NCBI GenBank assembly: GCA_030535975.1
Contig: JAUNQW010000001.1
Location: forward strand, 1 to 64,000
Source: Atopococcus tabaci
Lineage (GTDB): Bacteria; Bacillota; Bacilli; Lactobacillales; Carnobacteriaceae_A
Length of the DNA stretch: 64,000 bases
Reading direction: 5' to 3'
Shown: positions 1 through 6,934 of the stretch, piece by piece
How positions within the stretch are numbered: the stretch's first letter is position 1
Layout of the letters: every line of letters begins with the position of its first letter
Program-made: the position numbers and the translations under genes
Notes under the pieces: generated by a model
What the model saw: only the letters and a program-made list of their open reading frames with translations
What the model was told of the DNA's origin: nothing
Database searches by the model: none

Positions 1-53
1 AGAGCGCATGACTGTTAATCATGATGTCACAGGTTCGAGCCCTGTTTGCGGAG
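1..53 (+). tRNA. tRNA-Asn (anticodon GTT), 5' truncated by the window edge
   Basis: The anticodon arm with loop CTGTTAA, a complete T arm with GTTCGAG and the 3' acceptor strand TTGCGGA plus discriminator G are visible. The 5' acceptor strand and most of the D arm lie outside the window. No CCA is encoded. The position ahead of tRNA-Ser and a terminator suggests the tail of a tRNA array, probably behind an rRNA operon (inference). Confidence 0.93.
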
Positions 54-76
54 TTTTTTAATTTAAAATATAAGAT

Positions 77-162
77 GGAAGGTTGTCCGAGAGGCTGAAG
101 GAGCACGCTTGGAAAGCGTGTAAACGTTTTACGTTTCGAGGGTTCGAATCCCTTACCTTCCT
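77..162 (+). tRNA. tRNA-Ser (anticodon GGA)
   Basis: Acceptor arm GGAAGGT pairs with ACCTTCC. The anticodon loop TTGGAAA gives GGA, reading UCC and UCU. The long variable arm (ACGTTTTACGT region) is typical of class II serine tRNA. The T arm carries GTTCGAA. No CCA is encoded and the base after the acceptor is T, unusual for a serine discriminator. It lies 23 bases after tRNA-Asn and is probably co-transcribed with it. Confidence 0.93.
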
Positions 163-167
163 TATAT

Positions 168-210
168 ACTTTACTACTGCTTAGTATTAGCGGTAGTAAA
201 GTTTTTTTTG
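168..210 (+). terminator. Rho-independent terminator of the Asn-Ser tRNA unit
   Basis: A 13-bp stem, ACTTTACTACTGC against GCGGTAGTAAAGT with one G-T pair and a 9-base loop, is followed directly by a run of eight T. It closes the tRNA transcript right after tRNA-Ser. Confidence 0.92.
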
Positions 211-274
211 TTTTAAATCAGCCATTTGAATTTTTCATCTCAAATCTCAAATAAGGCTGTGACTGTTCTAGTTT

Positions 275-417
275 TCATAAATTTAATATATCTGTGAAGT
301 CTGGATATGAGCAATGAATGGTTTCTACACTGAGAGAAACAAACTGTATTTTAGGATCAATATGTAATCGGCGTGCTTGTAAAAACTGATCAGCTTTAGG
401 TGGATAAAGAAAAAATC
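275..417 (-). pseudogene. Possible 3' remnant of a decayed coding sequence
   Basis: On the minus strand a frame of about 47 codons stays open and ends in TGA at 275-277. It reads like protein, with an RFFLYPPKADQF start and a DFTDILNL end, but has no start codon or ribosome binding site. Its upstream part runs into the degV terminator. The 250 bases between the Ser terminator and degV hold nothing else I can support. It may be the tail of a lost gene, but an open frame of this length in AT-rich DNA can occur by chance. Confidence 0.25.
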
Positions 418-421
418 TGAA

Positions 422-450
422 ATAAAAAACGACACTTGAATAGTGTCGTT
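422..450 (-). terminator. Rho-independent terminator of degV
   Basis: Read on the minus strand, stem AACGACAC, loop of seven bases, stem GTGTCGTT and a T run follow the degV stop by 13 bases. Confidence 0.9.
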
Positions 451-463
451 TAATATTATTAAG

Positions 464-1333
464 TTAGCGCTCAGGGGACCAAATGAGTCCAATAGCACCA
501 TGCCCTACATGGATAGATGCAATAGGACCCATCCGATTGTATTCTGTTTTCATATCGGGGTATTTTTCTTTGATTTTCTCTAGTAGAAGTTTCTCATGTT
601 CATTGTTGGTGTTGCCTACTACAATGACGCTTAACTTAATGTTATCATCCTGAGCTTTTTCTACGGCTTTCTCCAGATCTAAGAAGAGTTTTTCAATGGC
701 TTCATCGCTGTTTTTTGCTTTCCATAATAATTGAGGGTCATCGTGGATCTCGACCCCTACATATTGGCCGTCACCTTTTTCAATCTGTAACTCTTCCAAG
801 GTTTCTTTGAAGCGGCCCCCTTCTGTAATATAATAAGGTTCTGCAGCATAATGAGAGTTGGTATGTTCAGCTAATTCATCAAGTGCCTTAATGACTTCTT
901 CAAGTGATTTTCCTTGGTTTCTTAAACGGACCGCTTCTCTATAATAAGGAATAGCACCGGAGAAGATGTTTGGCGTATCGTAAACTATAATATTTGTATC
1001 ATAATCTTCATTTAATTGTTTAGCGACCATGGATCGTATATTGATCCCGCCGGAATACCCGCTGGTCATAGCCAGACACAGTACATCATTGGATTCTTTA
1101 GCTGCTTTAAGCATAACTTCCATAGTGACACCGGGTGCAGCTGCTCCTGTTTTCGGAACGCTATCTGATTGACTGTCAATTTCTAGGAAACTGTCGGTAT
1201 CCATATCGATATATTCATTATAGTTAGTGCCCGCAACTGATAAGCCGTTGCTGATGAGATGGATATTGTACTCCTCAGCTTCTTCAAAAGTTAAACCCAT
1301 CGTTGTATCAGTGACAATTGAAATTTTTGTCAT
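464..1333 (-). CDS. DegV family protein (fatty-acid binding, FakB-like)
   Basis: A 289-residue protein of the DegV fold, which in Gram-positives binds a fatty acid so that the kinase FakA can phosphorylate it for incorporation into phospholipid; other paralogues have unknown ligands. The N-terminal TDTTMGLT segment matches the family's TDS(T/S) ligand site, residues near 90 read TSGYSGG like the usual SSxLSGT loop, and the C-terminal HVGHGAIGL matches the family's H(T/V)GPGxxGL. The ATG at 1333 has AAGGAGG six bases upstream. It is a single gene with its own terminator. FakB activity is inferred from the family; no fakA is in the window. Confidence 0.9.
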   Translation of the reverse strand: MTKISIVTDTTMGLTFEEAEEYNIHLISNGLSVAGTNYNEYIDMDTDSFLEIDSQSDSVPKTGAAAPGVTMEVMLKAAKESNDVLCLAMTSGYSGGINIRSMVAKQLNEDYDTNIIVYDTPNIFSGAIPYYREAVRLRNQGKSLEEVIKALDELAEHTNSHYAAEPYYITEGGRFKETLEELQIEKGDGQYVGVEIHDDPQLLWKAKNSDEAIEKLFLDLEKAVEKAQDDNIKLSVIVVGNTNNEHEKLLLEKIKEKYPDMKTEYNRMGPIASIHVGHGAIGLIWSPER

Positions 1334-1487
1334 TTATTTCCTCCTTAAAAGTAACAAGCATCAGCAAATAATAAAATTGCTGTTATCTAATATACCACTT
1401 CCAGCTGTTTAATTCTACATAGATCATTATGTGTGACGATTTATTTTTTGGATTATGTTTGCTTTTGCTATTGAATGTTATCCGCTT

Positions 1488-1493
1488 TATAAT
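1488..1493 (+). promoter_or_regulatory. Probable -10 box of folP
   Basis: A perfect TATAAT lies about 60 bases before the folP start. The best -35 is a weak TTTGCT 18 bases upstream. No operator or riboswitch was recognised. Confidence 0.5.
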
Positions 1494-1553
1494 ATATAGT
1501 ATAGAGGATATGTCTTAAATATAGATAAATCATCGACTGAAGGAGTTTGAATA

Positions 1554-2522
1554 ATGAAAAATCTAGTCTTCAATTTTAACAATAAAACCATTGTCCATGG
1601 TGAACCGACTCGAGTATGTGGAATTGTCAACGTAACACCTGACTCGTTTTCGGATGGGGGCAGATGGTTCGGTAAAGATAAGGCAGTTAAACATGCTTTG
1701 GAATTAATTGAACAGGGCTGCCAAATGATTGATTTAGGCGGGGAATCTACCCGGCCCGGCAGCAGTTATGTTGATATTCAAGAAGAGATTGACCGCGTCG
1801 TGCCGGTAATTAAGGAATTGAAAGAACAGGTGGATGTTCCACTTTCCATAGATACTTGGAAACCGGAAGTAGCCAAGGCTGCTATTGAGGCAGGGGCGGA
1901 TATTGTCAATGACATTACGGGCCTTTTGGGCAGGGAAGGTATGGCAGATGTTGTTGCTCAATCCTCCGCAGGGGTGATAGTTATGTTTAACCCTGTGATA
2001 GCACGTCCCGATCATCCAGGTTCTAAAATATTCCCATCTTTTGGCGGAGAAGAATCATTCAGTGATGAAGAGTTGAAATCTTTTGAGGACATGGATGAAA
2101 TCACATTGATGAGAGCTTATTTTGAACGGGCGATTGAAAAAGCGCATGAAGCGGGTATCCCAGATAACCGCATCCAATTAGATCCGGGAATTGGTTTTGG
2201 TTTGACAAAAAAAGAAAACTTGAATATCATCCGTCAAACTGAAGTTATCCATGAAATGGGCTATACATGCTTTTTAGGTGTTTCCCGTAAACGCTTCATT
2301 CAAAATATTTTGGATGAGGCCGGCTTTAATATGGATCCTGACACCGAGACGGGATATAAGAATCGTGACCTGGCATCCGCTGCTCTGACCGCTGTGGCAG
2401 CTTCTAAAGGAGTGGAAGTTGTTCGTGTCCATTCAGCTGAAGAACATGCCATTGCAGCAACAATTGGGGATATGGTAAGATTAGCTGAAAATATCGAAGA
2501 CATAAACTTTACCGCCTATTAA
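1554..2522 (+). CDS. folP: Dihydropteroate synthase
   Basis: Condenses 6-hydroxymethyl-7,8-dihydropterin pyrophosphate with p-aminobenzoate in folate synthesis; target of sulfonamides. The TIM-barrel signatures are present: GIVNVTPDSFSDGG at residues 23-36, DLGGESTRPGS at 60-70, SIDTWKPEVA, VNDITG, DPGIGFG, LGVSRKRFI and a C-terminal RVHS. At 322 residues it is about 40-50 longer than the usual 270-285. The excess lies around residues 148-180 (an acidic, Ser/Phe-rich insert) between the VNDITG strand and the DPGIGFG loop. GAAGGAG precedes the ATG by about eight bases. No other folate gene is nearby, unlike the usual fol cluster, and the esterase gene follows 33 bases later. Confidence 0.93.
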   Translation: MKNLVFNFNNKTIVHGEPTRVCGIVNVTPDSFSDGGRWFGKDKAVKHALELIEQGCQMIDLGGESTRPGSSYVDIQEEIDRVVPVIKELKEQVDVPLSIDTWKPEVAKAAIEAGADIVNDITGLLGREGMADVVAQSSAGVIVMFNPVIARPDHPGSKIFPSFGGEESFSDEELKSFEDMDEITLMRAYFERAIEKAHEAGIPDNRIQLDPGIGFGLTKKENLNIIRQTEVIHEMGYTCFLGVSRKRFIQNILDEAGFNMDPDTETGYKNRDLASAALTAVAASKGVEVVRVHSAEEHAIAATIGDMVRLAENIEDINFTAY

Positions 2523-2555
2523 AATTTATAAAAGAAGACTGGAGACGGAATAATT

Positions 2556-3446
2556 ATGATTCATGAGTCCATACAACTTTATTCAGATCGGGAGGAAGTA
2601 AGTCTGGTCACCTATATTCAAGACTCCACGCGTCTGGTCTTTGGTAAAGAGAAGAAACCTGCTGTTATTATCTGCCCGGGCGGGGCTTATTTATATTTAT
2701 CAGATCGTGAAGCTGAGCCGGTAGCCTTGGCTTTTTCTAAGATGGGCTATCAAGCATTTATCTTAAATTATTCTGTTTATGGACAGGTGAATGAGGAATT
2801 AGAAGAGAATCCCCACTCGAAATTCCCTGCTCCTATGCAGGACATCGCACGGGCAATGGAGATCATCCATCAAAACTCCGAAAAATGGCATATTAACGAA
2901 TCGAAAATAGGTTTAATAGGATTCTCAGCAGGAGGGCATAATGTAGCCTCATATGGCAATATGTGGCGCTCTGAAGAGGTTAATCAAGGAACAAGCCTGG
3001 AAGTCGAGAAATTAAGACCCGCTTTCAGCGTACTTGCCTATCCGGTAACCAATTATTGGTCACTTTACCAGTCCTACCTTCCCTTGGAACAATTGGAGGA
3101 AGACAAGAAAAAAACAGCCTATGCATTCGCTGTGGCCAGTTTTGGTACGACAGAGGCTGATGAGACTATACTCAAAAAGTGGAGTCCGGCTTTAACGGTC
3201 AATGAGGATACGCCGGCTACTTTTATATGGACAACGAGAGAAGATGAAGTAGTACCCGCTTCTCAAACTTTAGAAATGATGACCGCATTGGATCAGGCAA
3301 ACATACCTTATGAAGGTCATGTTTTTTCAGAAGGACCTCATGGCTTGTCACTGGCACAAGAAACCACAGCCGTGCAATCACATCAGGTGAATCCAGAAGC
3401 AAGTACCTGGTTACCCATGCTCCGATCTTGGTTAAACAAAATCTAG
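2556..3446 (+). CDS. Alpha/beta hydrolase (acetyl-esterase/BD-FAE-like)
   Basis: A 296-residue cytosolic alpha/beta hydrolase; no signal peptide. The oxyanion-hole loop is ICPGGAY (near residue 39), the nucleophile elbow is GFSAGGH (near 127), the likely acid is D in TREDEVVP (near 230) and the likely base is H in EGPHGLSLA (near 270). This layout matches esterases that remove acetyl groups from sugars or small esters; the substrate cannot be named from sequence. It begins 33 bases after folP and may share its transcript. A weak AAATCT/AGATTT inverted repeat and a T run follow the stop, a poor terminator. Confidence 0.85.
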   Translation: MIHESIQLYSDREEVSLVTYIQDSTRLVFGKEKKPAVIICPGGAYLYLSDREAEPVALAFSKMGYQAFILNYSVYGQVNEELEENPHSKFPAPMQDIARAMEIIHQNSEKWHINESKIGLIGFSAGGHNVASYGNMWRSEEVNQGTSLEVEKLRPAFSVLAYPVTNYWSLYQSYLPLEQLEEDKKKTAYAFAVASFGTTEADETILKKWSPALTVNEDTPATFIWTTREDEVVPASQTLEMMTALDQANIPYEGHVFSEGPHGLSLAQETTAVQSHQVNPEASTWLPMLRSWLNKI

Positions 3447-3558
3447 AAAGAGAAAGATTTGAGTCCCAGCCTTTTTTTTGTCCTTGCATTAGATAAGTGA
3501 ATTTGATACTATATATAAGCACTACTTTTTTGAAGGAAAATAAACCAGAAAAAAAGTC

Positions 3559-3587
3559 TTGCATCCAAAGTTAAGATATGCTAGTAT
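3559..3587 (+). promoter_or_regulatory. Promoter of the seven-tRNA operon
   Basis: TTGCAT (-35) and TAGTAT (-10) are separated by 17 bases, about 60 bases upstream of tRNA-Glu. No coding sequence lies between the esterase stop and this promoter. Confidence 0.6.
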
Positions 3588-3647
3588 ATAACATGTCGCT
3601 TCATTATTTTTGAAGTGAGTAATCATGACAATATAAAGTATCATATT

Positions 3648-3719
3648 GGCCCGTTGGTCAAGCGGTTAAGACACCGCCCTTTCACGGCGGTAACACGGGT
3701 TCGAGTCCCGTACGGGTCA
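3648..3719 (+). tRNA. tRNA-Glu (anticodon TTC)
   Basis: Acceptor GGCCCGT pairs with ACGGGTC, discriminator A. Anticodon loop CTTTCAC and T loop TTCGAGT are present. First gene of a seven-tRNA operon. No CCA is encoded. Confidence 0.97.
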
Positions 3720-3742
3720 TTGACTAACGATTAAAAATATTT

Positions 3743-3815
3743 GGTCCGGTAGTGTAGCGGTTAACATGCCTGCCTGTCACGCAGGAGATCGCGGGTTCGA
3801 TTCCCGTCCGGACCG
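3743..3815 (+). tRNA. tRNA-Asp (anticodon GTC)
   Basis: Acceptor GGTCCGG pairs with CCGGACC, discriminator G. Anticodon loop CTGTCAC and T loop TTCGATT are present. No CCA is encoded. Confidence 0.97.
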
Positions 3816-3829
3816 TTTTTCTATTTAAA

Positions 3830-3902
3830 GGCGCAATAGCTCAGTTGGCAGAGCACGTGATTGAAGCTCACGGTGTCGGCAGTTCGATTCTGTCTTGCGC
3901 CA
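3830..3902 (+). tRNA. tRNA-Phe (anticodon GAA)
   Basis: Acceptor GGCGCAA pairs with TTGCGCC, discriminator A. Anticodon loop TTGAAGC flanked by a GTGA/TCAC stem gives GAA. No CCA is encoded. Confidence 0.97.
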
Positions 3903-3907
3903 TATAT

Positions 3908-3989
3908 GGAGGGGTAGCGAAGTGGCTAAACGCAGCGGACTGTAAATCCGCCCTCATCGAGTTCGGGAGTTCGAATCTCTCCCCCTCCA
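3908..3989 (+). tRNA. tRNA-Tyr (anticodon GTA)
   Basis: Acceptor GGAGGGG pairs with CCCCTCC, discriminator A. Anticodon loop CTGTAAA and a class II variable arm (CCCTCATCGAGTTCGGG region) are present. It starts five bases after tRNA-Phe. No CCA is encoded. Confidence 0.97.
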
Positions 3990-4002
3990 TTTACTTTCGC
4001 TT

Positions 4003-4073
4003 AGGGGTATAGTTTAATGGTAAAACAACGGTCTCCAAAACCGTTGATGTGGGTTCGATCCCTGCTACCCCTG
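4003..4073 (+). tRNA. tRNA-Trp (anticodon CCA)
   Basis: Acceptor AGGGGTA pairs with TACCCCT, discriminator G. Anticodon loop CTCCAAA gives CCA. No 3' CCA is encoded. Confidence 0.97.
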
Positions 4074-4088
4074 TTTTAAAAATAATAA

Positions 4089-4160
4089 TGGGCTATAGCC
4101 AAGCGGTAAGGCAACGGGTTTTGGTCTCGTCATTCCTGGGTTCGAATCCTAGTAGCCCAA
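4089..4160 (+). tRNA. tRNA-Gln (anticodon TTG)
   Basis: Acceptor TGGGCTA pairs with TAGCCCA, discriminator A. Anticodon loop TTTTGGT gives TTG. No CCA is encoded. A 75-base spacer, the longest in the operon, separates it from tRNA-Leu. Confidence 0.96.
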
Positions 4161-4235
4161 TTTAATTAATATTGACGACAAGTTACTGTTTGCCATCACG
4201 ATGAACAGAAAAGGCTTGCCAGTTCATATGATTTT

Positions 4236-4319
4236 GCCGGTGTGGCGGAATTGGCAGACGCGCGGGATTCAAAATCCCGTGTCCTCTGGGACGTGTCGGT
4301 TCGATCCCGACCATCGGTA
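4236..4319 (+). tRNA. tRNA-Leu (anticodon CAA)
   Basis: Acceptor GCCGGTG pairs with CATCGGT using two G-T pairs, discriminator A. Anticodon loop TTCAAAA and a long variable arm identify a class II leucine tRNA reading UUG. It is the last gene of the operon and borders the accessory region. No CCA is encoded. Confidence 0.96.
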
Positions 4320-4326
4320 TAGGACG

Positions 4327-4358
4327 AGAAGCATTGATCATTCAATGCTTCTTTTTTT
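4327..4358 (+). terminator. Terminator of the seven-tRNA operon
   Basis: Stem AGAAGCATTGA against TCAATGCTTCT with a short TCAT loop is followed by seven T, starting eight bases after tRNA-Leu. Confidence 0.92.
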
Positions 4359-4410
4359 GTTTTAAATGAAATTAGTGATATTAAGAGTTAAAATATCCTT
4401 TTTTAGCAAA

Positions 4411-4434
4411 TATGGGACGAAATTTTGGCACAAA
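4411..4434 (+). repeat. Imperfect 12-bp direct repeat resembling integrase arm sites
   Basis: TGGGACGAAATT and TTGGCACAAACA are adjacent at a 12-base period, sharing the core TKGSACRAA. Such short GGGAC/GCAC-AAA repeats beside a tRNA 3' end resemble arm-type binding sites of tyrosine integrases in Gram-positive integrative elements. No integrase gene is present, so this may be an att-site scar. The remaining bases from 4360 to 4536 hold no gene. Confidence 0.3.
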
Positions 4435-4536
4435 CATTCACAATTTATTTTTGATACTCTATAAACTGTGGGATAAATTAGCAGTTTTTTGTACTAGCTA
4501 CAGTACTAAGAGAAATAGAAGCAATAAAATTACGCG

Positions 4537-4586
4537 AAAAAAACACTTTAAGTCTTTATAGCTGATAAGAACTTAAAGTGTTTTTT
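4537..4586. terminator. Bidirectional terminator after the DUF4041/GIY-YIG gene
   Basis: A 16-bp stem (AAAAAACACTTTAAGT against ACTTAAAGTGTTTTTT) with a 18-base loop has A and T tracts on both sides. It lies about 80 bases past the stop of the minus-strand gene and can also stop plus-strand read-through. Confidence 0.85.
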
Positions 4587-4663
4587 GGTTTATAAAATAG
4601 TGTGATATTTTTATTGGTCTAGAATGAACGCTAAAGGTGCTGTATATAGATATGTAATCCTAT

Positions 4664-6109
4664 CTATTCTTGTGGCTGATTTTCTAAAATCCTCAATGTT
4701 TCTCTATATTGACTAGCTTCTGGCTCGTCAACGAATTGAACTGTATTATTAAACTTTTTATGAACCAAGTCTTTAATTTCATCTAAATTCACTTTGAAAA
4801 ATTCTTTTCTAGGGTTAACCTTGTTAATTTCATAGTCTCTAAAATGATTGTGCAACGTGTTCTCAAGAGCGGGTGCATCTTCACTAAAAATCATCGCATG
4901 AACATCGAACTCGAAAGGTACTGACGCACTAGCAAGTTCCTTGATCCTATCCATAGGCTCTAATCGCCTCGTCATTCCAATTTTATATATGTTCTCTCCG
5001 AAAGAGCCAATGTTGGAAATAATATAAACGAATCCAGCACGTGTATTTGCTTCGCGCTCAAGGACATTTTCTTTATCTTTTTCAAGAATTTTAATTTTTT
5101 CTTCGAGTTCTTTAATCTTTTCTGCATATATATTTCTTTCAATATCAGAATTTGATTTGCTCAGATAGTCTATCATTTTGTTTAATTCGTTATTAAATTG
5201 GCGCTCTTCTTTTTCTGTTTTTCTTTTTTCTTTCTGAAGTTCTCTTTCAACCTTTTGTTGTTCACGAACTTCTTCTTTTTGAGCTTTGAGTAATTCTTTT
5301 TCTGTTTCGATTTTCAGTTGATAGTTATAGGTGATTTCAAGTTGCTCTAATTTGAGTTCTAGTAGCTCTCTGCTAATTTGAACATTATCACTTTTGAATA
5401 AATTATTTAATATATCGTAAGACTTCACTATTTTCTTTCTATGACTATCGACATTTCTATATGTAACATTTGAAAGATAGTAGTCAGATTCTGTATTGAA
5501 TGTTCTTAAAAGTTGGTCTTGATGTTTCTTAGTAGATGTCTCGTCTTTAATAGGTATGATTGCTTTTTTGTTTTTTATTAATTCTTTCTCTGATACTTTA
5601 GCTAGTTCAAGTTGTGTTTTAAGTTCACTAGAAGTGATGTCTTCATCGAATTTAGGTGTTACTTTTATCATTTCATAGTCTTCTGCGTTAATATTAATAT
5701 ATATTTGGATTTCTTGCTTCTTTTGTTCTAGTTCCATTATTTGCTTGTTAACTTTTTCAATTTCGTTATTCATTTTATGCTCAGCATGTTTTTTTTCTTT
5801 CTCTATCTCTTCTTGGAGTCTTTGTTTCTCTTGGACTATTTCCTCATGATTTCTGTACTCATTAAAATATTTTCTTGAAACAATTCGATTCTTAAATACG
5901 AATATATATAAAAGAAACAAAAAACCAAAAATAATTGCACTCACCTGTTCAGTCAGAAGCCATATAACCCATATAATTGATAAACAACCTATCCTAGATT
6001 CTTTATCATTGCTTTCTTCTTTATCATTTTGTTTTTTCTTTTTGTTATTGTTTTCGAATATAACTCCTCCTAAATCTGAGCTAATTATTATTTTAAAATT
6101 CTTTTTCAA
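4664..6109 (-). CDS. Membrane-anchored DUF4041 coiled-coil protein with C-terminal GIY-YIG (T5orf172/MUG113) nuclease domain
   Basis: A 481-residue protein. A polar N-terminus (1-39) is followed by one or two hydrophobic segments (about 40-52 and 56-72), a Glu/Lys-rich coiled coil (about 78-135), a DUF4041-like region (about 140-270), a second coiled coil (270-365) and a GIY-YIG-type domain (about 367-465). The domain shows GFVYII for GIY, YKIGMTRR for YIG plus the catalytic Arg, and ALENTLHNHF with the conserved Glu, so it looks active. Proteins of this architecture occur in prophages and mobile regions; the function is not established. The gene is visibly richer in A+T than its neighbours and lies just past a tRNA operon. 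The start is uncertain: the longest frame begins at TTG (6109) without a ribosome binding site, while AGGAGG lies in front of in-frame ATA at 6061-6059. Confidence 0.8.
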   Translation of the reverse strand: MKKNFKIIISSDLGGVIFENNNKKKKQNDKEESNDKESRIGCLSIIWVIWLLTEQVSAIIFGFLFLLYIFVFKNRIVSRKYFNEYRNHEEIVQEKQRLQEEIEKEKKHAEHKMNNEIEKVNKQIMELEQKKQEIQIYININAEDYEMIKVTPKFDEDITSSELKTQLELAKVSEKELIKNKKAIIPIKDETSTKKHQDQLLRTFNTESDYYLSNVTYRNVDSHRKKIVKSYDILNNLFKSDNVQISRELLELKLEQLEITYNYQLKIETEKELLKAQKEEVREQQKVERELQKEKRKTEKEERQFNNELNKMIDYLSKSNSDIERNIYAEKIKELEEKIKILEKDKENVLEREANTRAGFVYIISNIGSFGENIYKIGMTRRLEPMDRIKELASASVPFEFDVHAMIFSEDAPALENTLHNHFRDYEINKVNPRKEFFKVNLDEIKDLVHKKFNNTVQFVDEPEASQYRETLRILENQPQE

Positions 6110-6192
6110 AAAATGTTTTACAGCAAAATTACTCTTGTTTTTATCAGCTGCTCATTGCTCTTATGACTGATAAAGTTTAGAGTATACATCTC

Positions 6193-6474
6193 TTAAAGTA
6201 TGCCCGTCACATAAAGTATGACTAGAATAAGCGCACCTAATATGATGATTAAGTAGATCAGTTGGAAGAAACAGTTTTTTCCAGAAAAAGGATCCATAGT
6301 TTCGTCTAATTCTTCATCTGTGAAGCCGCCTGTCCAGCTGTCACTGTCGCTTGTATCTTCCGGTGTCTGATCTTCTGTTTCCTGCGGTGGTTTTTTTACT
6401 GTTTCTTCTTTTTCATCAATGCTCTTTTTTCTATTTTGCAGAATATGCTGATTTCTTTTCTTTTTCTCCTTCAT
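6193..6474 (-). CDS. Small C-terminally anchored membrane protein, unknown function
   Basis: A 93-residue protein not recognised. Residues 1-23 are very basic, 24-67 are acidic and rich in Pro, Thr, Ser and Asp (disordered in appearance), and 69-92 form one hydrophobic helix ending the protein. With no signal peptide, this suggests a tail anchor with a cytosolic N-terminus. AGGGGG precedes the ATG at 6474. It is divergent from the YtxH-like gene, with about 110 bases between them. Whether it belongs to the same acquired block as the nuclease gene downstream is unknown. Confidence 0.65.
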   Translation of the reverse strand: MKEKKKRNQHILQNRKKSIDEKEETVKKPPQETEDQTPEDTSDSDSWTGGFTDEELDETMDPFSGKNCFFQLIYLIIILGALILVILYVTGIL

Positions 6475-6563
6475 TTTGTGTCCCCCTGTCCTTTTGACTA
6501 GTATAACTTAAATATTTAAGATTTGGGCTGGCATTAATTGGGACAAAGTAACTATATTCCATG

Positions 6564-6569
6564 TATAAT
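6564..6569 (+). promoter_or_regulatory. -10 box of the YtxH-like gene
   Basis: A perfect TATAAT with a weak GGGACA 18 bases upstream lies 24 bases before the chosen start. Confidence 0.45.
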
Positions 6570-6592
6570 GACTATTAAAAGAGGTGAGAGAT

Positions 6593-6868
6593 ATGTCATT
6601 TTTAGTAGGGACCCTGCTTGGAGCAGGTGGTGGATATGTGGCAGCTTTATTATTAGCTCCTCAAAAAGGCGCAGATACCCAAGAGGCTATTAAAAAACAA
6701 AAAGAAGAAATCAAATTCCAGGCCATGGATCAGTTGGAAAAAACTATGGCAGAAACGGAGGAGTTGCTGGAAAGTGTTGAAAGGTCTCTAAGATCAAAGC
6801 CAGATCAAGAAAGACAACGTGATGAGCAATTGAGAAAAGAGCATCTATTGATCAAAAAAGATAAATAA
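6593..6868 (+). CDS. YtxH domain protein (general-stress type)
   Basis: A 91-residue protein. One N-terminal hydrophobic helix (about 2-21) carries the glycine-rich pattern GTLLGAGGGYVAALLLAPQKG typical of YtxH proteins. A charged amphipathic coiled-coil tail follows. YtxH proteins are often stress induced; their biochemical role is not known. I chose ATG 6593 over GTG 6584 because GAGGTGAG (6581-6588) then sits as the ribosome binding site; with the GTG start it would be inside the gene. Confidence 0.75.
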   Translation: MSFLVGTLLGAGGGYVAALLLAPQKGADTQEAIKKQKEEIKFQAMDQLEKTMAETEELLESVERSLRSKPDQERQRDEQLRKEHLLIKKDK

Positions 6869-6900
6869 ACAATAAAAGTTGAAATAAAGATAAAAATCTA

Positions 6901-6928
6901 TTGTTTTTTCTAATAGATGTGCTATATT
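6901..6928 (+). promoter_or_regulatory. Promoter of the trmL leader
   Basis: TTGTTT and TATATT are separated by 16 bases, placing the transcript start near 6935. No other promoter is visible between here and trmL. Confidence 0.5.
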
Positions 6929-6934
6929 AATTAG

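Noticed and set aside
1227-1412. 61-codon plus-strand frame over the degV start
   Set aside because: It overlaps degV on the opposite strand, has no ribosome binding site and no protein-like pattern.
3447-3560. Terminator of the esterase gene
   Set aside because: A T run follows GAGTCCCAGCC, but the matching arm is missing and only a weak AAATCT/AGATTT pairing remains, so I did not list it.
3223-3564. 113-codon minus-strand frame over the esterase end
   Set aside because: Shadow of the esterase gene; low-complexity, no ribosome binding site.
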